This document shows positions 1-12,189 of a stretch of 64,000 nucleotides of DNA, one piece after another (the stretch's first letter is position 1; the number at the start of each line of letters is the position of its first letter). The DNA comes from Lineus longissimus (lineage: Eukaryota > Nemertea > Pilidiophora > Heteronemertea > Lineidae). The position numbers were made by a program, and so were the translations under genes. The notes beneath the pieces were generated by a model. It was given only the letters and a program-made list of their open reading frames with translations. It did no database searches and was not told where the DNA came from. The stretch is taken from positions 8,434,001 to 8,498,000 of the forward strand of contig NC_088320.1 in the NCBI RefSeq assembly GCF_910592395.1, in the 5' to 3' direction.

Positions 1-318
1 GCGCTAACAAATTGTCTGCTGGTTAGAGGCATATGATGAGTTCTGGAGTTGGACGTTACAAGCAGCAAAACAACTGTTTTGAATGAATTTATTCAAGCTT
101 ATTTACATCGTGAAGTAACCAGCGATTTTAAATGTACTCCCCTCTCGATGATGCAAACGTATACATACATGTACGTATACGTAAAATGTTGTTTACGAGG
201 TAGGAGTATAGCAAAATCCTGATCTCAGGATGGCATATTTAGGACCTTACTACCAGAACGTACTGCCAAAACAAAAAATCGTGACAGGAGGAATTATGGA
301 GTGTCTCAAAAAGGAGGA

Positions 319-337
319 GGGGGGGGGGGGGGGGGGG
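319..337. repeat. poly(G) tract, 19 G
   Basis: An uninterrupted run of 19 G lies about 90 bases beyond the tail side of the SINE-like unit at 425-630. Similar runs occur at 1705-1725 (21 G), 8706-8724 (19 C), 21085-21097 (13 G) and 37053-37064 (12 G). It forces a glycine run in any forward frame, so small frames across it are not genes. Exact length may be affected by sequencing or assembly. Confidence 0.9.
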
Positions 338-424
338 TTCCCCTACATTGCACAGGGTAAAACTATCAACTATCATAGGGGGGTTCGGGGGAACTCCTCC
401 CCCCGAATCATATAGCCCGAAGGG

Positions 425-630
425 GGCTCACTAAGTCTGTGACTTTATATATAATGGGGCGATTTGAATGTTAGTAGGAGGAAACCGGAGATCTAGGAGG
501 AATCCGAAGCTGTCGAAGACAGTCACGCGCGCCCTCTTTATCACATGAGTGTACCGGGACAGACCGGTAATCGAAGCCGGGACCTTAGAGGTGACAGGCG
601 CTACGTATCCACTGCGCCACTCCGACAGCG
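425..630 (-). mobile_element. tRNA-derived SINE
   Basis: Read on the minus strand from about 630, the sequence starts with a tRNA-like head: an A box GTGGCGCAGTGG and, about 40 bases on, a B box close to GGTTCGANTCC (seen as GGCTTCGATTACC). A non-tRNA body follows to about 425. This is the usual build of a SINE transcribed by RNA polymerase III. The acceptor stem does not pair, so it is not a working tRNA gene. No target duplication was found and the family is unassigned. Confidence 0.6.
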
Positions 631-1599
631 GGTTGCAATTGTTTTGCATGCGTGTAGCCTAAAAGGAATTCTCAAAACCGTGTATTGCCGCCATAAATCG
701 TATCACTTTTCACGCCGCTATTTACTCAACGTGAGAATGCCTGCGGTAAGATTCGGAAACAGGTAAATTAGTGTCTGACATTTGTCAAAGCACGTATGGG
801 GCACATGTTCAAGTCCCCGCTAAATAAGCTTCGGAATTTTCGGATTATTTCACTTGCTTATTAATAACAAATACACAAATGAAACACATTGAGCTCCTCT
901 TCAACGGAATAGCATGTCTAGTACAATACTTCAATGTTATATACCTGCACATGTATGTTTTGAATAAAAACCATTCGCTTCGCATCGTTGCACTCACCCA
1001 GCCCAGTTTTAGAAATAAATCATTTAAACGTTTGGATAATGGTGTTCTGCACGTCATCATATAACCTCCTCTTTCATGGAACATAGGCTAGGGCTTATTG
1101 TTTCAAATATAAGTGCTATCAAATATTATTCAAAATGTGTGAACGGTCCATAAATTTATCTGTAAACACGAGTCAGTTGGAAAATAATTCTCAATCGGTC
1201 TTGCTTTGATGAACATATCTGTCACATGCTGTCATTTATCATCGACGTTATGGTGATCCAATGATCGGATGAGGAAATTATAAGACGTCTTTTAGTTTGC
1301 AAATCCGTGTGAGGACTTCTAGGATATCAACGGTGAGCATGGTTACGACATGGTCGGTGCAATGAATGAAATTGTTCAAGTATTCAGGATACGGAAGATA
1401 TGCATTTCAAATCCTGGTCATTTTCCAAATGATATTAATCTGTGAATCTGGTGACACTAGTCCTTATAAAAGGTTGTCATGATGTTAAAACAAATCTGGA
1501 CATCATCTGAGAGTTTTGGTACATAACGACTGACTGAATTAAAAAGTCAGCTGGGCTAATGACCGAGCCGAGAACGACTCATCCGGCTGGGGGTTATCC

Positions 1600-1842
1600 C
1601 GGTTTCCGTAGCATCAAACGACCAGGAGTACCACTCCCGCTGGATAGGATGCTCGTCTTATCGCAGGATAGCTTCTCAGGCAGGCCTGGAACCCATTTAC
1701 TCCTGGGGGGGGGGGGGGGGGGGGGAGAAAGTGCCTTGCCCAATTACACAAATATGAAACCGTGCTCATCCACCCGAGCTTCGAACCTACGACCTCCTGG
1801 TTATATATACCGATGCCCGAACCACTCTGTCACTGAACCCCT
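1600..1842 (-). mobile_element. tRNA-derived SINE with G-tract
   Basis: On the minus strand from about 1842 there is an A-box-like TGACAGAGTGG and a B-box-like GGTTCGAAGCTC. The body contains TTGGGCAAGGCACTTT, a motif common in bilaterian SINE bodies, and then the 21-base homopolymer (1705-1725). The tRNA head differs from the unit at 425-630, so this is probably a separate family. The 3' end is uncertain and may reach 1560. Confidence 0.55.
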
Positions 1843-2569
1843 TGCAGACAGAACTGGCGAATGTCAATTGGACGACAAACGTAGCATGCCAATGCCCGAG
1901 ATTACAAAGTCGGCTCCCAAAATTGAAATATAATTATTCGAGCTTTACGATCCGTATCAGCGAAATTAAAATAGCTTGAAATATTACTGACATTTTACAG
2001 AATTGTTCCGAATGCCTTAAAGCACATTTTACAATCTTTTTTCTACCAATTTTCCCCCACGAATTCCACCAATAATGAGTACATGTAGTTACAACAAATT
2101 GGTCCAAGGATCTTGTGACGTCACATTGTGCAGGCAATTCTGTTTTAAGGTACAAGATATTTATATAACCTCTGCCATAGCCACAGGAACACCAAATAAC
2201 TTTTGTTTGATATTCATAAAACCGTCATCTCACATCAACTGGGAGAAGTGATAACATTTGACAATCGTTTGTTAATGGTGTATTATATGGCTAATATGTT
2301 ATTCATTATTTCTCACAAAATTTATCCCAGCCAGCTATCATTTTGAAAATAAAATACATTCTGCCAATATTTTGCCGGTCGCGGTGTCACGTATGTCGGT
2401 GTTTTCCGTATTCCAGTGTTTCCCTAAGCGTATCGTTTCCCTATTCACCGACAGATTAGGCGACCACTAAATAAACAAAAAATATTCGATGTCTGAGCTA
2501 ACTCTCGCACACAGACACACTCATAGAATACTTGCTACTCTGGCATTAGTGTATTCGTCATGTTCAGTG
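1843..2569. other. non-coding, nothing recognised
   Basis: AT-rich sequence between the SINE and the TIR element. No frame with a recognisable protein, no tRNA and no clear repeat was seen. The stretch 640-1560 is likewise featureless. Confidence 0.5.
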
Positions 2570-2571
2570 TA

Positions 2572-3905
2572 AGGTAAAATGGGGTAATTGTAGCCCCTTT
2601 TTCGCCTATAATTTTGTTTAAGCAAGATATTTCCAGGCAGATTCACTAAAACCATCCTGCATCTTGTAGTGGCACCTCTTCTAATTTTACAGACCACAAT
2701 TTAGGGCACTTAATCTAAAACAATGCCTCTGGGAGACAATACAAGACTCGTGGTCAGGGGCTACAAAAAATAAGTGGCCTAGTGGTATTTGTAGCCCCTG
2801 ACTGAAATTTAGAATTGCATCTTTTTTTATGTATGAAAACATTTTTTTCACAGGTGTATGGTCTTTATAGGTAATAGAGCTTTCAATATTAATCCAATAT
2901 AGGTTGACGACGAGATTTTGCTGGTATCAAACGACATTTATTGAACACATAAAGTGATGTTCGACGCAATCACTTACCAACAATTTAAACAATATCGTCC
3001 CAAATAAGACTTTAAATAATTAATAAGATTTTAAACTGGTGTAAAAACACAAAGTTCTATCTATCACCTCTGTTGTACATTCCACTTGTGTCAGACAACA
3101 GCTTGTGATATTCTGAATTGACTGACGGTCTTGTCGTGCGCCGTTAAAAACTGTAGTTTCAGTTAATGGGTCATGTATCAACCCCAACTATAGCTGGCAC
3201 CACTTAATGGTAATGCAATGTACTGGGAGAAATGCTGTTATCTAGTCAATGGTGTGGCTTTAACTAGAGACACCAGTAACTTAGAAAATAAGAACATTAT
3301 TTCGAAATAATTTTAGATAAACCTGTATGAAACCACAAATGTATCATTGTTGGTACACAAAGGGTTAGCATTGTATCTAAATCTGATGGATTTATGATTA
3401 AATGATATAATTCGGGTATAAGAATAAAAAACCTAGCATTTTCATGATTTATGACAGGATATATTGTGCTATTTATAGGGGCTACAAATACCCCGAACCA
3501 ACGGGCTACTAATACCCCGAGGGTACCTTGGTCAGAAAAAAATCTCTGAAAAATTTACTTTTGATATGACGTCAAATGCCGCATGCAACATTCGCTACAC
3601 TCAATACTGATCACCTGAACCAAGTTTCAAATATATCAATGCTCTGCAAGTGTGGAAAATTCATACCTACAAAAGGTTCGATCCCAATTTATTTTGTGCA
3701 TATGTCTGATTTGTTTACTTCTTATACCCAACGCTCTTACATAACATGTTGCATAATCAAACTATCTATGTTGTGATACTCAAGAGTCACCTCTTTCATA
3801 TTCATGCTTGTGTTGGCTGAATAATATCATGGTTACCTGAATATGAATCAAAAACATTGCTAGGGGCTAAAATTAGACCGGGGCTACAAATACCCCATTT
3901 TACCT
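2572..3905. mobile_element. TIR element, 1.33 kb, probably non-autonomous
   Basis: The left end reads AGGTAAAATGGGGTA followed by a TTGTAGCCCC motif. The right end is its reverse complement with one mismatch over about 26 bases. Both ends are flanked by TA, compatible with Tc1/mariner-type insertion. The interior repeats the theme of GGGGCTACAAATACCCC near 3478-3520. The frames inside are short and unrelated to any transposase I know, so it was probably mobilised in trans. A third, unpaired end lies at 4870-4896. Confidence 0.75.
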
Positions 3906-4869
3906 TACATATATTCGTGGTAAAAACGGCCGGCAATACGAAAGTCATTGAACTTATCTCCTCCAAAGGGAACCAAATCGGGTCCTGGCTATGCCTAAGT
4001 TCAGTAGAAATAATGTGTTTTATATATCGTATTATGACAGTGACATTTTGAATGATGTCCATTTTACATTATATCCTCCCCGCATTTAATCCGTGTTTTT
4101 GCAGTCGTGAACACACCCTACAAATGACATCAATCATTTCTGCGGATGCAGTGTCAACTCTATTGGAAGTCTATATACGCATGCATGATTTATCAGATAT
4201 AATCGAGTATTATCATAACAATATTAAAATACAGTACATCATATGGTGTCCCACAAATAAGAGCTGACGGGGGCGGCTATTAGTGCACGCACTATATGCC
4301 TTGGTATTTTATAAATTCGGGAACAATCTGATTAGCATAATGTCATATATCATCAAAATGTAACTTGAGTTTTTAATGTCAGATCTCATTAGACAGGGGG
4401 TCAACTCGGAGCATTTTATGATAACAAAGAATAAACAACGACAAATCATCTGTAATTTCAGGCCGAAGGCCAAAAATGTGTCTTTTTTTAAGAACACGTC
4501 CCAAGTTTTCTTATCCTTATTTGATAAGTATTCGCAATGAATTCAATACGTCATGAAGTAAGAGCTATGAGAACTGGCTGAGAGCAGATTCCCAATCCGG
4601 TGTAACGTTCCTGAGTGTTTCCGTCATTGTTCGGGATCGCTGAAACAATGATCGTCACGTTTTATAATGCGTTTTATTAGGCCAAACCGTCTCTGAAACG
4701 TCTCTAAATAGTGAGAAAAAAATTAACGAGATGAATATATGAAAAAAGTTGTAATCTTACATTGATTTCTTGAACTTAAAACATCATCATAACAGCAACA
4801 GACTGCGTTTAGTCTGAGTAATTTTTTGGTCAAGCGAGGCGTGTTTCGATTTGTTTTGTACAAAATGTA

Positions 4870-4896
4870 AGGTAAAATGGGGTATTTGTAGCCCCA
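4870..4896. repeat. orphan terminus of the 2572-3905 family
   Basis: The sequence after TA at 4868-4869 repeats the left terminus of the 2572-3905 element (AGGTAAAATGGGGTA, then TTGTAGCCCC). No matching inverted end was found downstream, so this is a broken copy or a decayed partner. Confidence 0.7.
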
Positions 4897-4899
4897 TGT

Positions 4900-7550
4900 T
4901 CACCTTTAACTTTGGTAACGCAACGGACGTTCATGTATCGGTTCGTCAATCTTCAATGAAAGGTGTATCGGAGAGGGACGCCATTTATTAAGTGAATAAT
5001 TTCTGGCATTGCACTTTCGGACGGGGGTCTAGAGTGTCGGGATTCGGGGGAAAAACAGGGTATCCGTAATTAGACCAATTTCCCAGATTCGACCATCGAC
5101 TTACAAGTCCGTGATCGTGATAAACTTGACTGAATCTGTTGATTGCATTCTTATAACTGATCTTTATTTCTAAATATCTAACGTATCCAGAAGGAAATAG
5201 GTCACACTAAAATATGTCCTACATATTGCCAGCTGAGGGAAACTCGCCCGATCGTACCAGGAACTGTTTCAAAATTCGCTTGAGACTGAAGTCAGGCCTA
5301 CAGGCCGTAGAGAAATACCGAGAATTACCGACAAACAGAACGGTTCTTATCGGAAGTGTCAACCATTTTACACACCATTTAAATTAAATGGTACACAACT
5401 TGAATCGTTTTCTGAACACTTTAGTGTGTAAACAATGTTTAAAGATGACATCACAATCTGTTGAGAAGGCTTAGTTGCACATCTAAGCTGAGCTGCATTT
5501 TTTACTCGTTACTCATTCTGTCGCAATTTACTAATTATTGAGTTAGCCATACCACGCGCACACAGTGCCCCACTTTCTTTGATTGTAGGCCTACGGGTTG
5601 ATTTAATACTACGGCAGGTTGAAAAACGTTTTGTTTCACATTAGTAACCCTTTCATGGCGAATATTTCGTATAAGACTACAAATGTATAATTGAAAGGAG
5701 AAGCTGATCATTCAATACTTAGAAAAGTTTGACTATCCAGTTCCAAAATATGAGATTTGATGACTCACTTAGTCACAATGCCAAGAGATATTCAAAGGAG
5801 GGATAATGATGTTCAAGGGGAACTATGAACTAACAAGGTGGTTGATGAGGGAATTATTGTGTGCAAGAAACAGGGGACTGGGGATACTGAGAAAGGGGGG
5901 AAATTGATGGCAGAAGCGCTTTTGCAACTTAACTAATTTCACATATATCTTCGATATACCCTTATAGTGAATTTATAAGTTTGTTCCTTGTATATTTGTA
6001 AACTAAGAAGATTAACGGACTAGCCATTGTTCTGCAGCCTTGCACAATTATATGATAATTATAACTCTGCTTATTAATAAGAATATAGATGATGTTATGC
6101 ATTGATGTGAGAAGATCGGAGTCTACTATAATTGTAACATATCAGCAAAAATACCGAATCCTAACGAGTCATGCTTACACTAAAGAAATCCCCTGGGAAT
6201 GGGTGAGTGCTAGATTTAGTACATTCGTAAGAAGAGATATTATCAGAGGATGCATTCTTTAGATATCACCCCAGCTATTCAGACTTCCAAACTGACGGAT
6301 ATTTTCCATCGCAAGATGGGCATTGCCGGTCCCAAATTTTGAATGCCCCCATCGGATTTGTTTTCAATACAGCACCAGCAAATCCCTTTCAACGTCAATA
6401 AATCATCTAACAATTTAAAAGGTTGATACCTCCCTTCGGATCTTAGACATAACATTTGCTTCAGTAATAAGGTAGATACATTCCCATTCAATGATCGACA
6501 AGACTGTCATGAACTTTGTTTACTTTTGAATCGGCACAAAACAGGGCCAATTTAACAAATTAGCTCATCCAGTATGCTAAAATTGAATGCAATTGTTAAA
6601 AATCGTCCCTTGATCCGAATAGAATCATTGGAATAACGTTTACAATGATGGCTTGCTGTTAGATACGATTTTAAGATAGGGGACTTCATAGAAAATTCTT
6701 CATTGGGTGCATATAACTAGTGGCTCCGGCACGCTCGGCATACGGCCATATGGAGGTTTGATTATAGGCGGGGTGTTTATAACAATTGTTGTATTTTCTG
6801 TAAACGCGATGATCCACTCCAAAACGACATGTCACCGATGACCGCCGCCAATAGAAACAGTAGCTGCGTCACTCCAGGTTAAAATGAATAGTTGCTTACC
6901 GTATAAATAACTGTCTCGAACGAAAACAGCTGTGGTAACGAGGTCAAGGATCGAGGGAACTACACTTAAATGTTTATACAACTGATTACTCTATACCAGC
7001 TGGTGATTGCTCTAGGTGGCAACAATGTTCATGTCGTGTGTTGTATATTTCCACAACTAAAAAGTTCACGTGGCTTTACCCGGTACGAGCAAAACGAGTG
7101 ACATAGTTCCACCTGGCACACTATACTGCACCCTCTTATCGGGTGCAAATGGTTCATCAGCAACAGAGTCCGACTGCTAGAGTCACTGCTACAGGTCTTG
7201 AGGTTTCCTGCTTTGACGAAAAACATCCCCGTTTTCCGTTTGGAGTACATCATACGAGCGAGGTGTGTCGGCCTCCTTCCAGGATCATCAGAACTCTGTC
7301 ACGCAGCGGTCATTGTAAACTCTGTACCCCCCCCCCCGCCCCCTGTTCAGGCGATCGACCCTGTATCACCCCATCAAAAGACTATATTCGTCCAGGATTC
7401 GACAATATATCCCCAAGGGTGCCCCGATCATTCACCAGGAAACCACCTACAGTTGTGCTCATATTCATACCCCATTCATTTTGACGGCATTGGCATAGTA
7501 TTAATTAATTGGTTGCTATCATTCTACATACCATCCTTAACATCTTAATT
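4900..7550. other. non-coding stretch, nothing recognised
   Basis: No frame here resembles a known protein and no repeat structure was found. Short frames near 6279-6491 and 7029-7548 lack any family signature, and the latter cross a C/G-rich simple tract at about 7327-7345. Confidence 0.5.
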
Positions 7551-7552
7551 GA

Positions 7553-8108
7553 AAACTTTCGAAATTTTTCAAAATATCTTGCAAAATATCACTATCTCAA
7601 AATATCGCGAAAAACCAACTTTTTCCAGTTAGTATTGAAAACATTCATGAAAAACGTCTTGAATATGAATATACATTATATTCAGAAAACAAACGTGAAG
7701 AAACCGTTCAAAAATGTCTTTTCATTTCCGTGATATTTGACTATATCGAAAATATCGAAAATATCAAAGTTTTGATATCTCATGAGATTTTGGGTTCATC
7801 TTGTAGTACTTGACAAGTAACCTTCACTGGCAAAGTTTCACTTCTCAATCAGTCTTCCTCACCGAGATATTCCACAAAGAAGAGCTTTATTCGTGTTTTA
7901 TTGAGGGTTGATATGCTCACTGATGGTCAAATATCATGAAAATGAGGCAAGATTTATAAAAACATCCTTCAATATCCATCTAAGGACACATCATACTTTC
8001 AGTGCCCAGCAATTTTTTACAAATATCATTGAGTTTTTAAAAAGTAGGATTTTCATGATGTTTGATATTTTGATATTTTCACGATAATTTGAAATACTTC
8101 GAAAAGCT
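7553..8108. mobile_element. AT-rich inverted-repeat element (possible MITE)
   Basis: The left end (TTCGAAATTTTTCAAAATATC) and the reverse complement of the right end near 8060-8105 (TTCGAAGTATTTCAAATTATC) are similar. Both sides are dominated by AAAATATC motifs. No coding potential is visible. Low complexity could produce the similarity by chance, so the call is weak. Confidence 0.35.
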
Positions 8109-8109
8109 T

Positions 8110-8510
8110 TTGGCAATAATAATAATAATAATAAATTGTTATTTGTAAAGCGCCTGTATCACTTGAAACAAATGTTCACCGGCGCTGGTGAGCTCTATTG
8201 AAAAGAAGGGTCTTGAGTTCTTTGCGAAAGGTTGAGACATCCGATGTAGCTCTCAAGGTGGGGGAAAGAGAGTTCCACAGTTGAGGTGCTAAAGTGGCGA
8301 ATGCTCGACCTCCAAATGTTTTCAATCTATATTTCCTGCAAGTGAGAAGGTCCTGAGATTCAGAGCGAAGGTAACGAGGAGGCACGTAATGTTGGATGAG
8401 ATCTTTCAGGTAAATTGGTGCAAGCCGGTGGTATGCTTTGAAGGTCAGGAGGAGTAGTTTGAAAATTATACGCTCGCGCACAGGCAGCCAGTGTGGCAAA
8501 TTCGAGATAT
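8110..8510 (-). mobile_element. 5'-truncated LINE 3' end (reverse transcriptase C-terminus)
   Basis: The minus-strand frame ending at 8176 encodes the C-terminal tail of a CR1/L2-type non-LTR retrotransposon ORF2. It begins LPHWLPVRERI and continues through LTFKAYHRLAPIYLKDL and FATLAPQLWNSLS, all typical of the segment after the polymerase domain. After the stop comes a short 3' UTR and an (ATT)n tail, seen on the plus strand as AAT repeats at 8118-8135. The polymerase core is absent, so this is a dead 5'-truncated insertion. The frame is intact over about 107 codons, which suggests it is not very old. The exact clade is not resolved. Confidence 0.85.
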
Positions 8511-8549
8511 AACCATAGATGATATGCCATGTAGTGAAAGCCGAAATCG

Positions 8550-10036
8550 GCTCACCATAGGAATAAGGTAAAATAAACAGGGGTATGAATACTTATTAGC
8601 ACAACTGCAAGCTCCAATTCTGTGGTACAGGGTTCGACCCCGACGTTCACATTGACCCGTACAGGACGTGAGGCTATTCTGTCAATTTGGTTAGGGCAGG
8701 TTCGACCCCCCCCCCCCCCCCCCCATGCACCAGTTTTGAAATAAGTCACCCCGGGTAAAAATTTGTGCCCAAATAGTAATACATGTACTTAACTACTTAG
8801 GCCTCTTTTTACCTTTTTATTGCTTGTATTCTTATGAGATACACGCCTGCTTTTGTCATTTAATTGCTCGTGTTCAAATCTGTGGGAATGTTGGTTCTCA
8901 ATCTTTGTATAGCCTACTAACAGTTTTCACTTAAAATAAAAGTCGACCAGAAATAGTTATTACTCCTTGTGAAGAATACTTTGTGTCCAACCAGCAGTAT
9001 GTTGTCCCGTAAAGTTGCCTAAAATCGCATCTCAGAGCATCTATGTTTAGCATTTTTCCAATTCGCGCCAAATTCGCGTTTGCAACCCCTTCCCCCAGAT
9101 CTCTAGTGTACTGTTTTGATCTCAAGAAAATTGTTACATATTTGTACAGTTGTTTTTCCTCGGTCAATTACTTTGAGGATATGCTGGGCTTGACGTAACA
9201 AGTGAAAACCCCCAACTTTCAACAAACATGGAGTATTGTGTTAAATAAAGAGGACCATTGTCTGATACAAAATCCTCAGGAATTCCATGGTGTGCAAACA
9301 CTGATTTTGTATTACGAATTACTGCGACACTAGTAATGGTTGTAAGACAAGGCGTTTCAAAGTGGCGACTATAGCAATCCGAAATTAAAATGTAGTCCTG
9401 TCAATTTCAATGAAATAAACCGCTACCCACAGCCTGCCATATGGTCGCGATGGCAAGGATGTTTATAACGGTTACCATTGGTTAGAATTCTTGCGTGTCT
9501 GACACACAACTGTTCAGCGTTCCTCGACAACTTGGTCAATATCCGCATTTAGTTCAGGCATAAGCAAGCAGCCTACCGCATTGTTTAAATTTTTTCCATA
9601 CAAGTGCCCAACATGAATTTTGAAGAGCAAAGCTTGAACAATGATTCTGCCTCCTTTAAACAAATACTACTCATGATCGACAACTCATCACGTACATTCA
9701 AGGAATCGGCAATTTCGGATGGACATTCTAATCTAACAGGAAGTACGAAGAAATGCAGATTCTAATTATATAATGACAAATTTAACAAAGCTATACGAAC
9801 GTACACTAGTCTTCTACTAACAGGATGCCGCTACAAATGTAGGACGGTCATCTTCAAAGTAACAAACAATTCTCGGAAAGTCCATAGGCATGTCCGGTCG
9901 TCATGCTGACGCTGTTTGTGCGTGGGTGATGACCCTAAAAACTAGACTTAAAAAGTCATGCGGTGCTTTGCTTTTCAACAACAGTTACGATTTCGCGACC
10001 GTAAAGTAAACGAACTGGTGAAATCGTGTGCAGCCA
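8550..10036. other. non-coding stretch with a C-tract
   Basis: It contains a 19-base C run (8706-8724) and two GGTTCGACCCC-like motifs (around 8630 and 8699) that resemble tRNA B boxes. No convincing A box or folded head could be paired with them. Otherwise nothing is recognised. Confidence 0.45.
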
Positions 10037-10040
10037 AATA

Positions 10041-10518
10041 CTAGCGAGTTTCTGCATCGCTTACGATTACGATTACGATTACGATTTGTGTTTGACGTCA
10101 TCGATTTTTGGTGCTACGTCATCCCCGGCGAAATCGTCGATGGTACTTTCGTCTTGTTCTTACGAGGACTCCGGCTGATCTTCGTAAGTCGAAAAACGAT
10201 TACATGGATTAGCGAAAAGCCTATTTTCCACGCAACATATCAAATTCAAGGTGAAATATTCATTGAAAAATACTTTAGAACATATCTGTCAAAATAGGAA
10301 CTGCATTTAATGTGATCAACGGCGATTTTGATCATGTTTTAGCGCCGAGAAGAGTGCACCCAGAGTATGATAGCAGAGTATAGGCCCTATACTACAGTAC
10401 ACCAAGTCGTTGGTGTGAATGCGGAAACAAAATTTCTGGTTCATGCCGGTTTTGAGAGTATTACGATTACGACTTTGAAATCGTAATCGTAATCGTAAGC
10501 GATGCGGAAACTCCCTAC
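10041..10518. mobile_element. MITE with TACGAT-repeat termini
   Basis: Flanked by TA at 10039-10040 and 10519-10520. Left terminus CTAGCGAGTTTCTGCATCGC and right terminus (reverse complement) GTAGGGAGTTTCCGCATCGC match with three differences. Both run inward into several TTACGA/TACGAT hexamer copies. Length is 478 bp with no transposase. The TA flanks suggest Tc1/mariner-type mobilisation. The 89-codon frame inside is an artefact of the hexamer repeat. Confidence 0.75.
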
Positions 10519-10649
10519 TATTGCAAGCATTTCGTTCTCTATCTGCGCGTAACTGTGTCCAGTTCAGTCAGTGTGGGCGATTTCATGAAGCATAACCGAC
10601 AGGTCTACCCTCTTGCAGTCGGGTTACTTCAATGACATATTGACTAGCG

Positions 10650-11595
10650 TCAACTTCCAGTGTCACTAATTGCTCTAGTCATAGTATGCCAATGTACAAT
10701 GACTACTGTGATAACACGTTTTATGCGTTCGACTGCATGATTCTGTTGCTCTTCTCTTTGAAAGTCGTTCTCTTTCTTAAGGCGTTGACGAAGTGGTGCG
10801 CAAATCTTCATATGATTTGCTGCAAGGCGTGCAAAATAATAAACCATTCCTAGGTTGGTTTGCAACTTCGATATCGAAGTAGGCGAAAGCAATACGTTTT
10901 CAATGACGCTACTTTTCTTGGTATCTGGTACCAACCCATATCCGGTTAAAGAGACTTCCCGGCGAAATAGCATGCAGGTTGTGTTTTCATATCAAAACTT
11001 TTATCGATGTTGGACTTAACCTATTTTATCCTCTAGCATGGCGCGGATATTTCTGTTGTACTCTACTTGTGTTTCGCCGTAGACTAGCAAAGCGTCGAAA
11101 ATGATGCATACAGCTTCCACACCTTAAAGATACCGAAAGGAAGACGGGAAAAAAACGATATTCGCCGAATTGAGTGTTAAAAGTACACAGGCGTAACAGT
11201 CGTCACCAGGTTTTTACCCTGGTTTTGCAGCAAGCATATACTGAACTACATGTACTTTACAATCGGAAGCTTGTACGAGACACCAATATTGTGGTACGAC
11301 AAATCAATTGTTGACATTGGCTAATGCTCTTGTTTCATGGCTTTGTTTAATAGAAGTGGATCTAAACATGATATGTGAACTTTAGTTTTCGGGTTTTCCA
11401 CCACAACCACAGCGAATTGACCCAATCCGTGAGTTCATCGATACCCAATTGCAACCATTCCATCAACTGCAGCTCTTCCTTGAGTTGGGCACGCAGCGCG
11501 ACTGGAACACGGCGAGCTGCATTAACGACTGGCGTTACCGCTTGGTCAGTGGATATTGTGTGTTCTCCTTCGAATAACCCAAGGCCTTAGAATCA
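10650..11595 (-). pseudogene. decayed Ty3/Gypsy retrotransposon pol (reverse transcriptase)
   Basis: Minus-strand reading, 5' to 3'. At 11590-11375 is the start of the RT domain, including RRVPVALRAQLKEELQLM and a W-V pair, with a frameshift just before the VVVENPKTK-like stretch. At about 11200-11040 there are fragments resembling the PFG and DDxLVYG region, seen as DALLVYGETQVEYN, with the first catalytic Asp pair altered. At 10973-10650 is the RT-connection segment, with GLVPDTKK, LGMVYYFARLAAN and APLRQRLKKENDF, which matches the region between RT and RNase H. Frameshifts and stops separate the pieces. No LTRs, protease or integrase were found next to it. The order and spacing fit a single degenerate pol copy. 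Confidence 0.85.
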
Positions 11596-11599
11596 AAGA

Positions 11600-12108
11600 C
11601 ATCCGTGTTTTTTTCCAGCGAAAGATGCTTGGGTTTGCAGCTGACAGAAAGTGCGAGTTTGGTAAGCTTCAGAGAAGTAAAAACGGTTAAACCCAGAATT
11701 GGCATCGATTTTTATTTTTAACGACGTGAAATATCAGTTCATGCGCATTTTTTTTTTAATGACATACAAAAGAACACTTGCCTGCAACATCCAATAATAG
11801 TGTTCCCGTGTTTCCAACTAGACGCTTTGTAGCCCATTCTAGTGTTGTTCTAGAATGCGTGCATATTCTGTTGTATAATAACGACAAAGCAATCACGTCC
11901 ACCTGAGCACCCGTATTGAGCTTGAATCACACCTGAACACTGCCAACTATCATCCTTAGAAGTCGTAGTAGACTTCGTATCCCGATCACTTACCGACGTA
12001 CCTGTTCCGTTCGATTGATTCTCTAGGGTTGATAATATCGCGATGTGTAGCAGGTCCTCCTGAACAGTGAGCATGTGGTTTCCGTTGGTCCGTTTGTTTC
12101 TTTGATGT
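11600..12108. other. non-coding, nothing recognised
   Basis: Probably decayed continuation of the Gypsy-like element on its 5' side. No gag or LTR is recognisable. Confidence 0.4.
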
Positions 12109-12185
12109 GCCTCATGGCGTAGTGGTTACACCGTTTGCTATATAGCTAACATGAAATAGGGCCCGGGTTCGATCCCGGGAAGAAG
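12109..12185 (+). mobile_element. tRNA-like unit (SINE head or tRNA pseudogene)
   Basis: A box TGGCGTAGTGGTT at 12115-12127 fits the consensus, and B box GGTTCGATCCC at 12166-12176 is perfect, embedded in a GGGCCCGGG...CCCGGG T-arm. Spacing is right for an internal RNA polymerase III promoter. The 5' sequence GCCTCAT does not pair with the 3' AAGAAGG as an acceptor stem should, so a functional tRNA is unlikely. Confidence 0.6.
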
Positions 12186-12189
12186 GATT

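Noticed and set aside
8600-8720. Two GGTTCGACCCC motifs as SINE heads
   Set aside because: The A-box candidate upstream is poor and the second motif merges into the C run.
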